A DNA stretch of 32,140 nt from RGIG4790 sp964437615 (GCA_964437615.1 CAYTHL010000012.1:1-32140), one strand, 5' to 3'; positions 1 through 7,104 are shown, counted from the first letter of the stretch. The notes: generated by a model from the letters alone, not told the origin. A program made the numbers and translations.

Positions 1-1
1 T

Positions 2-709
2 TTACTATACGATGCCGAGGCTGGAACAATAACCCAACTTTACACTAGCGGCTACTATTGGCAATATGTAACAGAATTATCTAACGGCAATGCCTTAATT
101 ACTTCTAGTAGTTCTTCTTCTTCTTCTTGTTATGGAGTTTTACTATACGATGCCGAGGCTGGAACAATAACCCAACTTTACACTAGCGGCTACATTTGGC
201 AATATGTAACAGAGCTTTCTAACGGCAACACCTTAATTTCTTCTTCTTCTAATAATTATGATTGTTATGGAATTCTACTATACGATGCCGAGGCTAGTGC
301 AATAACCCAACTTTACACTTACGGCTACGGCTGGCGATATGTAACAGAATTATCTAACGGCAACGCCTTAATTTCTTCTGATATTTCTTTTTCTTCTTCT
401 TGTTATGGAGTTTTACTATACGATGCCGAGGCTAGTGCAATAACCCGACTTTACACTGACGACTACCGTTGGGAATATGTCACAGAGCTTTCTAACGGCA
501 ACGCTTTAATTTCTTCTTCTTCGTCTTTTGGAGTTCTTCTATACGATGCAGCGGCTGGCACAATAACTCAAATTTGGTCTGACGGCTATTTTTGGAATAC
601 CGTTATCGAAGCAGAAGACGGCACGGGCTGCTATATTAGCTCTAGCGTAAACACTAACCAAGGCACACTCTACTACGACTATGCGACAGACACAATTACA
701 ATAGAGTAA
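2..709 (+). CDS. Partial repeat protein, five ~45-residue repeats (possible beta-propeller or surface/tail protein)
   Basis: The reading frame is open from the first bases of the window, so the 5' end is missing, and it ends at TAA 707-709. The 235 visible residues are almost entirely tandem repeats that begin near nt 2, 140, 275, 413 and 536, giving unit lengths of 46, 45, 46 and 41 residues before a diverged last unit. Each unit reads roughly LLYDAEAGTITQLY, then a Gly-Tyr-x-Trp turn, then YVTELSNGNALISS, then a poly-Ser linker with CYGV. The short beta-strand pattern with GV-LYD and conserved Trp/Tyr looks like blades of a beta-propeller; that is inference. The Ser linkers are encoded by TCT/TTC runs that vary between units. 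No catalytic motif, membrane segment or sorting signal is visible in this part. The following genes are on the same strand and close behind. I do not recognise the family. Confidence 0.75.
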   Translation, partial: LLYDAEAGTITQLYTSGYYWQYVTELSNGNALITSSSSSSSSCYGVLLYDAEAGTITQLYTSGYIWQYVTELSNGNTLISSSSNNYDCYGILLYDAEASAITQLYTYGYGWRYVTELSNGNALISSDISFSSSCYGVLLYDAEASAITRLYTDDYRWEYVTELSNGNALISSSSSFGVLLYDAAAGTITQIWSDGYFWNTVIEAEDGTGCYISSSVNTNQGTLYYDYATDTITIE

Positions 710-750
710 TGACCCGTTTTACAAAAAAATAGATTAAATGGAGAAAAAGA

Positions 751-1083
751 ATGAGAGAGATACTTTATTCAGAACTCAAAGCCGAGAATGAAAGGCTCAA
801 ACAACAACTCAAAGAGAAAAAAGAGGAAATTGAAAAGGTCACAGTGAGAGACAATAAACTAAGCAATAGAAGTAGTTATCTAAGCAGAAAGATTAGAGAG
901 CAAGAAAACTATAACATAGAGTTAAGTACAAAATGGTATAAAGCACAGCAGAAACTCAAAACCAACACTCAAGAAGTCTGCGAGAAGATTAGAAAGTTGG
1001 CTAAGAAACAGGCCGAAGAACTACACTTTGATTACACTGATTTGCTTGAAGATATTTTAGACCAAATTGAAAAAGGAGTATAA
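751..1083 (+). CDS. Small coiled-coil protein
   Basis: 110 residues, highly charged and rich in Lys, Glu and Gln, with heptad-like spacing of Leu/Ile over about residues 5-95, so a long coiled coil is likely. There is no signal peptide or membrane segment. The start is supported by GGAG at 740-743, seven bases before the ATG. The stop lies four bases before the next gene, whose ribosome binding site is inside this coding region, so the two are translated from one message. Coiled-coil proteins of this size are common in small phage and plasmid modules as scaffold or regulatory proteins, but nothing here identifies a role. Confidence 0.7.
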   Translation: MREILYSELKAENERLKQQLKEKKEEIEKVTVRDNKLSNRSSYLSRKIREQENYNIELSTKWYKAQQKLKTNTQEVCEKIRKLAKKQAEELHFDYTDLLEDILDQIEKGV

Positions 1084-1087
1084 AAAC

Positions 1088-1417
1088 ATGTTAAAATTTT
1101 TAAACAAACTTTTAAGTAGCTGCCTATCCCTTACAATCTCACTTATTGTATGTGGAATTGCCGGGTTTGGGCTTACTTATTGTGGAATGTCACTGATTGC
1201 CGAAACCGGTTTGGTTACTATAGTCGGCTGGGTTCTATTAGTGGTTGGACTTTTATGTGTATTTTCCGGCGTTGTCGACCTTATAATACTATTTTTTAAA
1301 AGCATTATAAATAAAAAATGGTGGTATTTAGTTGTAGACATTATCTTTATAGCTTTGTATGCATTTTGTATATATTATTTAACAACAATTCTTCTTATTT
1401 TTTCTATCTTAATTTAA
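1088..1417 (+). CDS. Small hydrophobic membrane protein
   Basis: 109 residues and almost wholly hydrophobic, with about three to four membrane segments (roughly residues 10-32, 40-72 as one or two spans, and 80-107) and one basic loop, SIINKKWW, between them. The ATG at 1088 is preferred over the upstream in-frame TTG at 1067, because AAAAGGAG at 1071-1078 sits nine bases ahead of it. It follows the coiled-coil gene by four bases and precedes the rep gene by 70 bp. There are no recognisable motifs. It could be a phage- or plasmid-borne membrane protein (pore, holin-like or structural), but the sequence does not decide this. Confidence 0.65.
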   Translation: MLKFLNKLLSSCLSLTISLIVCGIAGFGLTYCGMSLIAETGLVTIVGWVLLVVGLLCVFSGVVDLIILFFKSIINKKWWYLVVDIIFIALYAFCIYYLTTILLIFSILI

Positions 1418-1487
1418 ATTACTTTAAATAAAACAAACTTGTAAGGCGCAATTGTACAAAAATTTACTAAAAATTTAGGAGTTTTAT

Positions 1488-2477
1488 ATGGAACTAAAGC
1501 AACCAAAAACTGCCTATTACTTATTGCAGAAAGACCGAGTATATAAAGATAGAACGCTATCTAGTTTATACTTTAAGTCTGCAATTAGAAAAGTAAAAAA
1601 TAGTTGCCCCATAGATATAGACGGAATACGCTATAAATTAGATTTACATACTGGCGAAATAAGAAATTACAAACGCAGCGAAGTTCAGAATAGTTTTAAA
1701 ATGTCGCTCAAACGAACGCAAATATTAATGAATATGCTTTTAGATATGAACGAATTTGATTGGTTTTGTACCCTTACTTTTGATAATGACAAAATAGACC
1801 GAACTAACGCATCAGCTGTTTTTAAAGCTTATGTAAAATATATAAACAACATAAAAAAGCAGTTTCCAAATTTAGGTTATATGACTTTCCCAGAGCAGCA
1901 CGAAGACCATTGCTTTCACTTTCATTTGCTTATAAACGGCGTAACTCCCCAGCAGTTAGGTTTTGAAAACAGTGGCAAGGTTTGTTGTTCTTGGGCATAT
2001 AAGAAAAATAAAATTGCGAGCAAGGCCTTTTTTGAGAAAACTAAAAATGACCATGAGCTAACGGATACTGACGGTTTGACAGTTTACAATATAACAACGT
2101 TTACTTATGGTTATACTACTGCCACACGAATTGTAAGCCGTGAGCGCTGCAACAGTTATGTAAAAAAGTATGTAGAAAAGGCTTTAGGCTCAACAGATAT
2201 ATTTAAAAAACGGTTTTACTATTCTTCTAATTTAAAAGTTCCGTCAATTGTGGAGAAACTTATAGGTGCAGATTTTAATAAACCAGCAGCCTTAAATGAG
2301 CTGCAATTTATACAAGATGACCCACATATAAAAAACGCAGAATATATAAACTTTAATCAAAAGCACAACGTTCTGCAATACTGGGAGAATAATTCAATTA
2401 AAGAAATGCTAGATATAGTCCATGCTGTAAAGGAATTGCCTTTTTGCAGTGCTGAACAAATTAAATTAAATATGTAA
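1488..2477 (+). CDS. rep: Rolling-circle replication initiator (HUH Rep)
   Basis: 329 residues with the three ordered motifs of HUH-superfamily Rep proteins: motif I FCTLTFDN at about 93-100, the metal-binding motif II HFHLL with His144 and His146, and motif III SYVKKYVEK at 223-231 with candidate catalytic Tyr224 and Tyr228. A downstream KRFYYSS motif (about 241-247) also occurs in Rep proteins of small Gram-positive plasmids and filamentous or single-strand phages. Such proteins nick one strand at the double-strand origin and stay covalently attached through the Tyr, which starts rolling-circle replication. The start follows AGGAG by about seven bases. The gene sits in a run of small genes on the same strand, which suggests an integrated plasmid or small phage. 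I could not find a convincing nick site. A relaxase is less likely given the short length and motif order. Confidence 0.85.
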   Translation: MELKQPKTAYYLLQKDRVYKDRTLSSLYFKSAIRKVKNSCPIDIDGIRYKLDLHTGEIRNYKRSEVQNSFKMSLKRTQILMNMLLDMNEFDWFCTLTFDNDKIDRTNASAVFKAYVKYINNIKKQFPNLGYMTFPEQHEDHCFHFHLLINGVTPQQLGFENSGKVCCSWAYKKNKIASKAFFEKTKNDHELTDTDGLTVYNITTFTYGYTTATRIVSRERCNSYVKKYVEKALGSTDIFKKRFYYSSNLKVPSIVEKLIGADFNKPAALNELQFIQDDPHIKNAEYINFNQKHNVLQYWENNSIKEMLDIVHAVKELPFCSAEQIKLNM

Positions 2478-2488
2478 AAGGAGAATAA

Positions 2489-2890
2489 ATGGCTAAAAAA
2501 TATTTAACTAAAAACGAGTTTAGAATTGATACCAGCCCTGAGCATAAAAACCCAGATGGAGAAAATCATCCAGCTTTTATAACTGGTCGTCAAGGTCATA
2601 CAATGTATGCTAATGACATAACACATTCACGCTCAATAAGGGGTGTTCATACCATAGATATTGGAGAAAACCCTAACAAATTGAGCAAAGATAAAAGGCG
2701 TACTAGAATTAGTACACCTTATAGACAAAAAGATACTCAGTTTAGTAAAAATACCTTGTCTAATTTTAGATTTTCTAATGAAACTAGGAAAAAAATTAAG
2801 GCTATTAATAAAAAGCTAGGAAAATTTACTTATGAAGATATTGCACAGTTAAATAGTTATATTGATTATTTAGCTGAAAAATACAAATAA
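2489..2890 (+). CDS. Conserved-looking basic protein of unknown function
   Basis: 133 residues, basic and polar, with no membrane segment. It starts 11 bp after the rep stop, with AAAAGGAG seven bases upstream of the ATG, so it is co-translated with rep. Visible landmarks are HPAFITGRQGH near residue 27, then DITHS, then NPN with a KDKRRTRI stretch, and a C-terminal FSNETRKKIKAINKK helix. This order (HPAF, ITHS, NPN, basic patch) looks like a small family I have seen near Gram-positive plasmid and phage genes, but I cannot name it or give a function. The basic patch would suit nucleic-acid binding; that is inference. Confidence 0.7.
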   Translation: MAKKYLTKNEFRIDTSPEHKNPDGENHPAFITGRQGHTMYANDITHSRSIRGVHTIDIGENPNKLSKDKRRTRISTPYRQKDTQFSKNTLSNFRFSNETRKKIKAINKKLGKFTYEDIAQLNSYIDYLAEKYK

Positions 2891-2949
2891 AAAAATTCAA
2901 CCCGAGTGACGTTTCCATCTATAAGTGCCTTTTGGGCTGGTTGAATTCT
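2887..2949 (-). ncRNA. Probable ~60-nt small RNA with own promoter and terminator
   Basis: On the minus strand a promoter TTGATT (2979-2984), 17-bp spacer and TATAAT (2956-2961) predicts a start near 2949. The predicted transcript soon enters an inverted repeat, AATTCAACC at 2939-2947 pairing with its complement at 2894-2902, and then a run of T (2893-2889), the layout of an intrinsic terminator. The 36-nt loop between the arms contains a smaller GCC-CAAAA-GGC hairpin. No open frame of useful size lies inside. The RNA would be antisense to the 3' end and 3' untranslated part of the 133-residue gene. Small rolling-circle replicons often use such counter-transcripts for copy control; applying that here is inference. 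Confidence 0.5.
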
Positions 2950-2955
2950 AGTTGT

Positions 2956-2984
2956 ATTATATGTTAAAAAACACATAAAATCAA
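2956..2984 (-). promoter_or_regulatory. Promoter of the small antisense RNA
   Basis: The minus strand reads TTGATT, 17 bp, TATAAT, a near-consensus sigma-A promoter. It faces away from the 64-residue gene and toward the 133-residue gene. The hairpin and T-run about 60 nt downstream make it a closed transcription unit. Confidence 0.55.
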
Positions 2985-3029
2985 GTACTTTTTGAAAAAT
3001 AATTAAAATTTTAAAGGGAGAATAAAAAA

Positions 3030-3224
3030 ATGAGATACAATAACAAATTTTTGAGAGCATTTATTGTTACTGGAACCAATAATGTAAAGTTTTGTAATAT
3101 AAAATCTCAAATTAAACACGATGATAATTTTAGCAGTTTGGCTTTTGAGCTGCCAAACAAGTCAATAATAACCCTAGATTTATCTGAGCTTTTAGAATTT
3201 TGTAAACAATCGGGGGTAAAATAA
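3030..3224 (+). CDS. Small protein of unknown function
   Basis: 64 residues, soluble, mixed alpha/beta in character, with no Cys cluster, signal peptide or membrane segment. The start is supported by AAAGGGAG about eight bases upstream. The stop is two bases before the next ATG, so translation of the two genes is probably coupled. The minus-strand small-RNA promoter lies just upstream. I do not recognise it. Confidence 0.65.
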   Translation: MRYNNKFLRAFIVTGTNNVKFCNIKSQIKHDDNFSSLAFELPNKSIITLDLSELLEFCKQSGVK

Positions 3225-3226
3225 AT

Positions 3227-3856
3227 ATGGATAATTTTGTAATTGACCCCACTTTTGACGTTGATGATGAAAGGCTTAGTAGTTTACTTTTAGACTTGCG
3301 CAAGTGTTATGTTTCTGCTCAAAACAATTTTGCACAGCTTTGTAAAACTATATATTCTATCTGGGACTACTGTAAGGGGCATTATTTTAAGGCCAAGCAA
3401 AGTTCCGAGTACTATAATTGTTACAAACTGCTTGCTAAATTTGGCTTTGATAAAAAAGCTGTTAGTAGATATAAGCAATGTTACGAACGCTTTATACATG
3501 TTCCGTCATGCACAGTAGATACGCTTTATTTAGGTTTTAGCCCTAGCAAGCTGTTTGAACTATTGCCACTTTCTGCAGAAATTTGCAATAATGCAATAGA
3601 AACGCAGTTAATAACGCCAAGTATGACAGTAAAGGAAATTCGAGAAACAATTAAAAATATAAAAGACGGAACAGAAAAAACTGAAAAGGTTGTTGAAAAA
3701 ATAGAAATTAACGAAGACGATATACCTATGGCTTATGACCCAAAGAAAAAATATGATTATAAATATTTTGAAAGTAAAACAAAAAGCCAACTATTAAACA
3801 TAGTTTGGGAGCTTCAAAAAGAATATCAAAAATTAAAAGCAAAAAAGGAGAAATAA
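3227..3856 (+). CDS. DUF3102-like / ParB-like helical phage-plasmid protein (tentative)
   Basis: 209 residues, mostly helical. The central part (about 60-140) reads KLLAKFGFDKKAVSRYKQCY, then FSPSKLFELLPLS, then ITPSMTVKEIRETIK. This order, a helix-turn-helix-like segment, then an S-K-L-x-E/F-L-L-x-L segment, then a T-V-K-E-I-R-E-x-I-K helix, resembles DUF3102-type and ParB-related proteins of phages and plasmids that bind DNA or take part in replication and partition. The C-terminal 60 residues are charged and end in KAKKEK. It starts two bases after the 64-residue gene with only a weak GGGGG site, which suggests coupling. The family assignment comes from pattern memory and should be treated as tentative. 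Confidence 0.6.
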   Translation: MDNFVIDPTFDVDDERLSSLLLDLRKCYVSAQNNFAQLCKTIYSIWDYCKGHYFKAKQSSEYYNCYKLLAKFGFDKKAVSRYKQCYERFIHVPSCTVDTLYLGFSPSKLFELLPLSAEICNNAIETQLITPSMTVKEIRETIKNIKDGTEKTEKVVEKIEINEDDIPMAYDPKKKYDYKYFESKTKSQLLNIVWELQKEYQKLKAKKEK

Positions 3857-3860
3857 TAAA

Positions 3861-4043
3861 ATGACACTAACCGAATTAGAATTAAATAATAAAATAAAAC
3901 AACTAGAAGATGATATAAAAAATTTAAGAAAATTACTATTAGCAGAAATGCAATCTGTTGAAAAGGAGCGGCTAAAAAATCGAGCTTTATGCAACAAGAT
4001 TGCCGAGCTTAAAGCACAAGAATTGACAATTTTTCGTGTGTAA
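3861..4043 (+). CDS. Short coiled-coil protein
   Basis: 60 residues with a clear heptad pattern of Leu/Ile from about residue 4 to 52, so a coiled-coil dimer is likely. The ribosome binding site AAAGGAG lies inside the end of the 209-residue gene, and only four bases separate the two genes. It is the last gene of the left module; a bidirectional terminator follows 20 bp later. Function unknown. Confidence 0.6.
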   Translation: MTLTELELNNKIKQLEDDIKNLRKLLLAEMQSVEKERLKNRALCNKIAELKAQELTIFRV

Positions 4044-4063
4044 AATAAAATCTTTACAAGTTA

Positions 4064-4100
4064 AAAACTAGGTTGTTTTATGACCTAGTTTTTTGTTTTA
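4064..4100. terminator. Bidirectional intrinsic terminator
   Basis: A 10-bp perfect inverted repeat (AAAACTAGGT at 4064-4073 and its complement at 4083-4092) with a nine-base loop. T-runs lie on both sides, so it can end transcription from the left module (+) and from the nuclease-like gene (-), which converge here. Confidence 0.75.
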
Positions 4101-4101
4101 C

Positions 4102-4851
4102 TTATTTTTCAAAATTTATTTGATTTTCTTTTATGTAGGCTTTGTTTAATTTTCTATCTAGTGCAGCTTCCATATTGTTTGCGTCTGGAATTTCATGTGT
4201 GCATATAAGTGTTATACCCAATTCTTTATATATTGGTAATTTAAATTTTTTTGTTTGTTCATATTGTATATTATTTTCATTATAGCCCCAGTGTTCAATA
4301 TATACATTCTTATTTTGACCTAAATAATTTGGCAAAAAGAAATCTGGGTGCAGTACATCATTTTCTTTTGCTCCATATGGTAATTCTTTTTCGTAAGCAT
4401 GTGATATGTTGTGTTCAAATAGATAGTTATCAATATCTCTTTCTGATTTACTTTTTACAATATGTCCATCTTTACATGTGTATTTACCTTCGTAAGTTTC
4501 GTCCAATAACTCTACATCTGTGCAATTTGTTATTTTAAAAAGCAATTGTTTGCTCTTGTATTTATGGTAACATATTGAGCAAAAAAGTACCCCATTTGTT
4601 TGTCTTCCACATGTTATGCATTTTGATTTGTTACTTTCATTTATTGTTATAACATTATTGCTTTCTTCTTCTGTTATTTCATTTTTTAGTATTGATAGTC
4701 TTTGCTCTACTTCTTTTATATTGTTTTTACTAAACGGACTATCAATAGTTTTAAATTCTTTTTTAAAATTTGTATTTTGCAAATGTTCGTAACAGTATGG
4801 ATAGAATTTGTAGCCATCTTTGCCGCATATTTTGCATTGTTTTTTTGCCAT
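4102..4851 (-). CDS. Zinc-finger PD-(D/E)XK nuclease-like protein
   Basis: 249 residues from the ATG at 4851, chosen over an in-frame start 24 codons upstream because AGGAG lies eight bases before it and the promoter start falls near 4888. Two Cys clusters precede the nuclease part: C6-C9...C20-H23 and C78-C81...C91-C94, both likely zinc sites. The C-terminal half has the order of a PD-(D/E)XK fold: SKSERDIDNYL with Glu137, HPDFFLP with Asp170, then a beta-strand YIEHWG with Glu186. Similar domains occur as stand-alone endonucleases and at the ends of helicases. The catalytic third residue is followed by H-W rather than the classic x-K, so activity is not certain. It is flanked by a mobile module and an IS30 transposase, so a defence, repair or element-borne role is possible but unproven. 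Confidence 0.7.
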   Translation of the reverse strand: MAKKQCKICGKDGYKFYPYCYEHLQNTNFKKEFKTIDSPFSKNNIKEVEQRLSILKNEITEEESNNVITINESNKSKCITCGRQTNGVLFCSICYHKYKSKQLLFKITNCTDVELLDETYEGKYTCKDGHIVKSKSERDIDNYLFEHNISHAYEKELPYGAKENDVLHPDFFLPNYLGQNKNVYIEHWGYNENNIQYEQTKKFKLPIYKELGITLICTHEIPDANNMEAALDRKLNKAYIKENQINFEK

Positions 4852-4894
4852 TGTATTTTCTCCTGTAAATAATTTTCTTAATCTTAATGACTTT

Positions 4895-4923
4895 ATTATA
4901 ACAACATTTTTATCTATTAGCAA
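4895..4923 (-). promoter_or_regulatory. Promoter of the nuclease-like gene
   Basis: On the minus strand TTGCTA at 4918-4923, a 17-bp spacer and TATAAT at 4895-4900. The predicted start near 4888 gives a leader of about 35 nt ending in the AGGAG that selects the ATG at 4851. Confidence 0.65.
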
Positions 4924-4943
4924 ACTTTTAAAAACTTTTTTTA

Positions 4944-4972
4944 TTTACTTTTGTAAAAACTTACAATATAAT
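4944..4972 (+). promoter_or_regulatory. Promoter of the IS30 transposase, with an inverted repeat in the spacer
   Basis: TTTACT at 4944-4949, a 17-bp spacer and TATAAT at 4967-4972, just ahead of the transposase ribosome binding site. Most of the spacer is an inverted repeat, TTGTAA-AAAC-TTACAA (4951-4966), which could be an operator or transposase-binding site. It diverges from the nuclease promoter 20 bp away. Confidence 0.6.
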
Positions 4973-4994
4973 TCAACTTAAGGGGGTAAAGTAT

Positions 4995-6035
4995 ATGCGT
5001 CAGATAGGAACAAAAAATCTCTCTTTTACCCAGAGATTACAAATAGAAACATTATTAAACGCAAAAAAATTAACTAAACAAGAAATTGCCAATATTGTTG
5101 GCATCAAAATTAGAGCTTTATATTACGAGTTAAAAAGAGGCGCTTATAAACATAAAATAAAGCGTCCAGATTTTTGGTATGGAGATAAAATAAAGCTTGT
5201 AACTCGCTATTCGGCACAAATTGCACAAGATAGATATAAGTCTGTGTGTTCTGCACGCGGTAGACCATTAAAAATAGGTAAAGACTTTGCTTTTGTCCAC
5301 TACATAGAAGCTAAAGTGCATAAAGAACATATCTCAGCGCATGCTGCGTGGGGGCAATTAAAACATATTGGTAACCCCTTTGCTACAAATATAAGTAAAA
5401 CTACTTTATATAAGTATATCAAAATGGGCTTGTTTAAAGGTGTATGTTTAGAACATAGAAAAAAAGAATATCGTAAACAAGTTGCTAAACGTGCGCCTCG
5501 TGGAACAAGTATCGAAAAGCGTCCAGCAGCAATTCTAACACGCAATACCTTTGGAAATTGGGAGATGGACTGTGTCTGTGGAACAACTAAAGATGTTATT
5601 TTGGCTTTGAGCGAGCGTAAAACTAGATATGAAATATTATTTAAAATGTCAAATCAAAAAGCAACAAGTGTTGTAAAGTGTTTAAATATATTAGAGCGCA
5701 GATTTGGTAAAGATTTTAAGAAAATTTTTAAAACAATTACTGTGGATAATGGCGTAGAATTTTCAAATTTTGCAGGTATGGAGAAATCTTCTTATGGTAA
5801 TGGTAAACGTACAAGCATTTTTTACTGCCACCCATATTGTAGTTGTGAGCGTGGAACTAATGAACGCTTAAACCGAGAAATACGGCGGCGTATACCAAAA
5901 GGCTCTAATATATCTTGTTATACTAGTGCGCAAGTACAAAATATACAAGATTGGCTAAATAATTATCCGCGCAAAGTGTTGGGTTTTGCGACAGCTGCTG
6001 AATTGTTTGATAAAGAGTTGCAATACTTGGCATAA
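4995..6035 (+). CDS. IS30-family transposase
   Basis: 346 residues, the usual length for this family. The N-terminus carries a helix-turn-helix (about 10-50) with LTKQEIANIVGIKIRALYYELKRG, the typical IS30 DNA-binding domain that starts by recognising its own ends. The catalytic core has the DDE triad: NWEMD with Asp192, TVDNGVEF with Asp251, and HPYCSCERGTNERLN with Glu285. The D-to-E spacing of 33 residues is the family hallmark. The frame is intact, so the gene may be active. The start follows a GGGGG site. I could not find convincing terminal inverted repeats or a target duplication around it, so the exact ends of the insertion sequence are not defined. A 32-bp perfect palindrome lies 80 bp downstream, of interest because IS30 elements favour palindromic targets. 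Confidence 0.9.
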   Translation: MRQIGTKNLSFTQRLQIETLLNAKKLTKQEIANIVGIKIRALYYELKRGAYKHKIKRPDFWYGDKIKLVTRYSAQIAQDRYKSVCSARGRPLKIGKDFAFVHYIEAKVHKEHISAHAAWGQLKHIGNPFATNISKTTLYKYIKMGLFKGVCLEHRKKEYRKQVAKRAPRGTSIEKRPAAILTRNTFGNWEMDCVCGTTKDVILALSERKTRYEILFKMSNQKATSVVKCLNILERRFGKDFKKIFKTITVDNGVEFSNFAGMEKSSYGNGKRTSIFYCHPYCSCERGTNERLNREIRRRIPKGSNISCYTSAQVQNIQDWLNNYPRKVLGFATAAELFDKELQYLA

Positions 6036-6077
6036 ATTATATTCAAGATTAATAAGGCATGCTATGACATGTCTATT

Positions 6078-6113
6078 TTTAGTTGGTTAAAATTTATCTA
6101 CAACTAAATTTTT
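6078..6113 (+). terminator. Weak AT-rich terminator after the transposase
   Basis: TTTAGTTG (6078-6085) pairs with CAACTAAA (6101-6108) and is followed by five T. The stem is short and AT-rich, so efficiency is doubtful. Confidence 0.35.
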
Positions 6114-6116
6114 GCC

Positions 6117-6148
6117 ACTTTTACTACCCTAGCTAGGGTAGTAAAAGT
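6117..6148. repeat. 32-bp perfect palindrome
   Basis: ACTTTTACTACCCTAG is followed directly by its exact reverse complement, with no spacer. The symmetry stops cleanly at both ends. There is no T-run after it, so it is not a standard terminator. It may be an IS30 target or end, a recombination or protein-binding site, or a cruciform-forming site. Confidence 0.8.
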
Positions 6149-6251
6149 AGTTTCTTGGTACAACAACCAACTTATATATATCAAATTATTATTATTTATT
6201 AAATTTTTTTACAAAATTGCATAAAATTTCTTGACATTTCGCAATTCGGCA

Positions 6252-6280
6252 TTGACAAACAAAATTTGCGGTGGTAGAAT
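6252..6280 (+). promoter_or_regulatory. Consensus promoter of the 238-residue gene
   Basis: TTGACA at 6252-6257, a 17-bp spacer and TAGAAT at 6275-6280, the best promoter in the window. The predicted start near 6287 gives a leader of about 37 nt that ends in TTAGGAG before the ATG at 6324. The rest of 6149-6251 is AT-rich, with no gene seen. Confidence 0.75.
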
Positions 6281-6323
6281 GTGGCTACACAAAATAATTG
6301 ATAGACAAGCTTAGGAGAATTTT

Positions 6324-7040
6324 ATGAAAATCTCAAAAACAACGCCGTCTTATACCCCACTTCAGTTGTATTATGCAGTTAGAAACAAAAAATTGGAAAT
6401 TGCAGAGCACGAAGCTTATCTTAGGGAATGCACAGAAAGGCAAACCCAAGCCCTTGAACAATTAATATCTACCAAAAGTGGCGTTATTTTTAATAAAACC
6501 AAAAGGTATCGCGCACTTAGCAATGCTGGCCGCGTGGTTATGTGGGCATCTTTTTTGGGTTCGGTTATTGCCGCACCACTTGCACTAATTGCCACTAAAA
6601 ATTATGAACTCTATGACACAATGTGTAACATATTTGCTGGGGGCGTGTTTGGTGCTGGATTGCTTACCGTAATTTCTTCAGTTTTGTATACTAAAAACAG
6701 AGGTAAGCAAGACCCAAATTTTGATGAAGAAAAGTTTAATAATATTATGAAATACTTTAGTGATGCAGTTGATAAAAATGATAAACTGTTAGATGAATTA
6801 ACCGCGCTTTACAACAGCAAAATTATTTGGCCAGAAGATAAATTAATAAGTGGCTTAGAAAATTTGGAAACGACCAGACAAACAATGATTGGTTTTTTAA
6901 AAAGTGCTACAGCAGAAGAATTAAAAAATTGGCAGTGCATAGAAATGTTTAATCTTAATGATGAGCCATTTGTTACAAACAAAGAAACAAATAAAACAAC
7001 CCCACTTATTGACGAAGATTTGTGGGGCTTTGAATACTAA
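6324..7040 (+). CDS. Two-TM protein of unknown function with helical arms
   Basis: 238 residues. An N-terminal charged helical stretch (about 14-60) precedes two membrane segments (about 71-92 and 100-122) joined by a short loop, so both ends probably lie in the cytoplasm. The C-terminal 115 residues are soluble, helical and rich in Asp, Glu, Lys and Asn. AGGAG lies six bases before the ATG, and a consensus promoter sits 45 bp further up. It stands alone between the mobile left part and the housekeeping genes and ends at a bidirectional terminator. No motif identifies a function. Confidence 0.7.
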   Translation: MKISKTTPSYTPLQLYYAVRNKKLEIAEHEAYLRECTERQTQALEQLISTKSGVIFNKTKRYRALSNAGRVVMWASFLGSVIAAPLALIATKNYELYDTMCNIFAGGVFGAGLLTVISSVLYTKNRGKQDPNFDEEKFNNIMKYFSDAVDKNDKLLDELTALYNSKIIWPEDKLISGLENLETTRQTMIGFLKSATAEELKNWQCIEMFNLNDEPFVTNKETNKTTPLIDEDLWGFEY

Positions 7041-7104
7041 TTAATAAAAGTTTAAAAACAAAAACCTTTAGTGGTGCAGATATTCTAGCCTATAAAAATA
7101 CATT

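Noticed and set aside
1418..1487. Double-strand origin for the Rep protein
   Set aside because: The only inverted repeat is a 5-bp TTGTA/TACAA pair. No recognisable nick sequence is visible, so no origin is called.
4251..4538. Plus-strand 95-codon open frame opposite the nuclease-like gene
   Set aside because: It is antisense to a gene with clear motifs, promoter and ribosome binding site, and has none of its own.
4995..6148. Terminal inverted repeats of the IS30 element
   Set aside because: I compared the AT-rich stretches before 4995 and after 6035 in both orientations. The partial match (AAAnTTTTAA...CT type) is no better than expected for such composition.
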